A stretch of 64,000 nucleotides of DNA from contig NZ_VCNH01000008.1 in assembly GCF_024355225.1 (NCBI RefSeq), positions 1,612,001 through 1,676,000 of the forward strand. The letters run 5' to 3'. The DNA is from Roseovarius sp. M141. Lineage in GTDB: Bacteria > Pseudomonadota > Alphaproteobacteria > Rhodobacterales > Rhodobacteraceae. Under the pieces are notes generated by a model. The model worked only from the letters and a program-made list of their open reading frames with translations, made no database searches and had not been told where the DNA came from. The translations under genes were made by a program, and so were the position numbers. This document shows, piece by piece, positions 63,720 through 64,000 of this stretch. The first letter of the stretch is position 1. Each line of letters opens with the position of its first letter.

Positions 63720-64000
63720 ATGACCAAGACAAGCGACCATTTGGACATGACCACCGCACCACTACGGATCGCAAGCGTGAGATTGCAGGTGCGCGACCTC
63801 AAAGTGGTGTCCGCCTTCTACCAGTCGGTTCTCGGACTTTCCGTGATTGCGGCCGATGATCGCCGCGTCACACTTGGTACCGGCGGGGCAGTGCTTCTTG
63901 AACTGGTGGGGGATTCTGCACTCGCTGCGCGTGATCGTCGCCAAGCAGGGTTGTTTCACACCGCGTTCCTGATGCCATCGCGCGGGACCTGCCCCGCTGG
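63720..64000 (+). CDS. VOC family dioxygenase-like protein, 3' end cut by window edge
   Basis: The first 93 codons are present. After a short leader it reads RIASVRLQVRDLKVVSAFYQ, then SVLGLSVIAADDRRVTLGTGG and a second histidine region GLFHTAFLMPSR, typical of extradiol-dioxygenase or CatE-like VOC proteins with two modules. AAGGAGGAG lies 5 bp before the ATG. An internal ATG at 63747 is an alternative start. Confidence 0.82.
   Translation, partial: MTKTSDHLDMTTAPLRIASVRLQVRDLKVVSAFYQSVLGLSVIAADDRRVTLGTGGAVLLELVGDSALAARDRRQAGLFHTAFLMPSRGTCPA

Noticed and set aside
62956..64000. Genomic island boundary proven by a duplicated tRNA-Trp end
   Set aside because: The 3' end of the tRNA (GGGTTCGAACCCTTCTGCCC) is not repeated within the window, and no integrase gene is present. 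Kept only as a possibility.
1..64000. CRISPR arrays, rRNA genes, prophage or intact insertion sequences
   Set aside because: No regularly spaced direct repeats, no rRNA-like segments, and no complete transposase, integrase or phage structural gene were seen.

Overview
The window is about 62-64% GC, densely packed and almost entirely chromosomal housekeeping DNA. Gene content and order point to an alphaproteobacterium of the Rhodobacterales (Roseobacter/Rhodobacter group). Examples are pckA next to chvI-chvG-hprK-rapZ-PTS, a class II (CP4-like) EPSP synthase, the rel-DUF2062-pdxJ-acpS-lepB-rnc-era-recO string, ihfB-lapA-trpF-trpB, and a set of ethylmalonyl-CoA pathway genes. No rRNA, CRISPR array, intact insertion sequence or prophage is visible.

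Layout. 1-6770: gluconeogenic pckA (cut by the window edge) diverges from the ChvI/ChvG two-component system, which is followed by a short HPr kinase, RapZ, an EIIA-Man-type protein, HPr and an acyltransferase. 6843-8192: aroA. 8362-19358: a reductive pyrimidine degradation locus on the minus strand (preT-preA, N-carbamoyl-beta-alanine amidase, dihydropyrimidinase, a VOC protein and an NMT1/THI5-type ABC importer), with a RutR/TetR-type regulator on the plus strand. Two RutR-box-like palindromes lie in front of the two minus-strand transcription units. 19542-24348: small lipoprotein and small ORFs, GNAT, smc. 24641-30807: cobD, an orphan receiver protein, a PatB-like aminotransferase, def, a degenerate def paralogue, fmt, a TRIC-like channel. 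30804-34746: rnhA, methyltransferase, DUF3429, ispH, NYN protein, folK. 34817-43544: rpoZ, rel, DUF2062, pdxJ, acpS, lepB, rnc, era, DUF1491, recO. 43579-54684: a 2H phosphoesterase-like protein, an FAH hydrolase, methylsuccinyl-CoA dehydrogenase, ihfB-lapA-trpF-trpB, 3-hydroxybutyryl-CoA dehydrogenase, etfBA, PduO and a HIG1 protein. 54773-58798: SDR, SH3 protein, parC. 58809-64000: a more accessory tail with VOC proteins, a CcdAB-like toxin-antitoxin pair between 37-bp perfect inverted repeats, a P450, a lipoprotein, tRNA-Trp, a frameshifted remnant and a truncated VOC dioxygenase gene.

How the genes work together. The first block couples envelope or acid sensing (ChvGI) with a regulatory PTS and gluconeogenesis. 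The pyrimidine block imports a probable pyrimidine or related compound, reduces it (PreT/PreA), opens the ring (dihydropyrimidinase) and hydrolyses the carbamoyl product, probably under RutR repression relieved by uracil. The 45-54 kb block holds several parts of acetyl-CoA assimilation through the ethylmalonyl-CoA pathway: a crotonyl-CoA-forming step, methylsuccinyl-CoA oxidation, its electron acceptor ETF, and adenosylation of the B12 cofactor for the mutases.

Most notable signals: (1) the toxin-antitoxin module bounded by perfect inverted repeats; (2) the pair of RutR boxes; (3) a peptide deformylase paralogue that has lost a metal ligand and the catalytic glutamate; (4) a family of about 25-bp intergenic repeats, one pair forming a large hairpin inside the ABC operon and another pair bracketing DUF1491-recO. 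Everything comes from reading the sequence without database searches. Start codons are judged from Shine-Dalgarno matches and remembered family N-termini.
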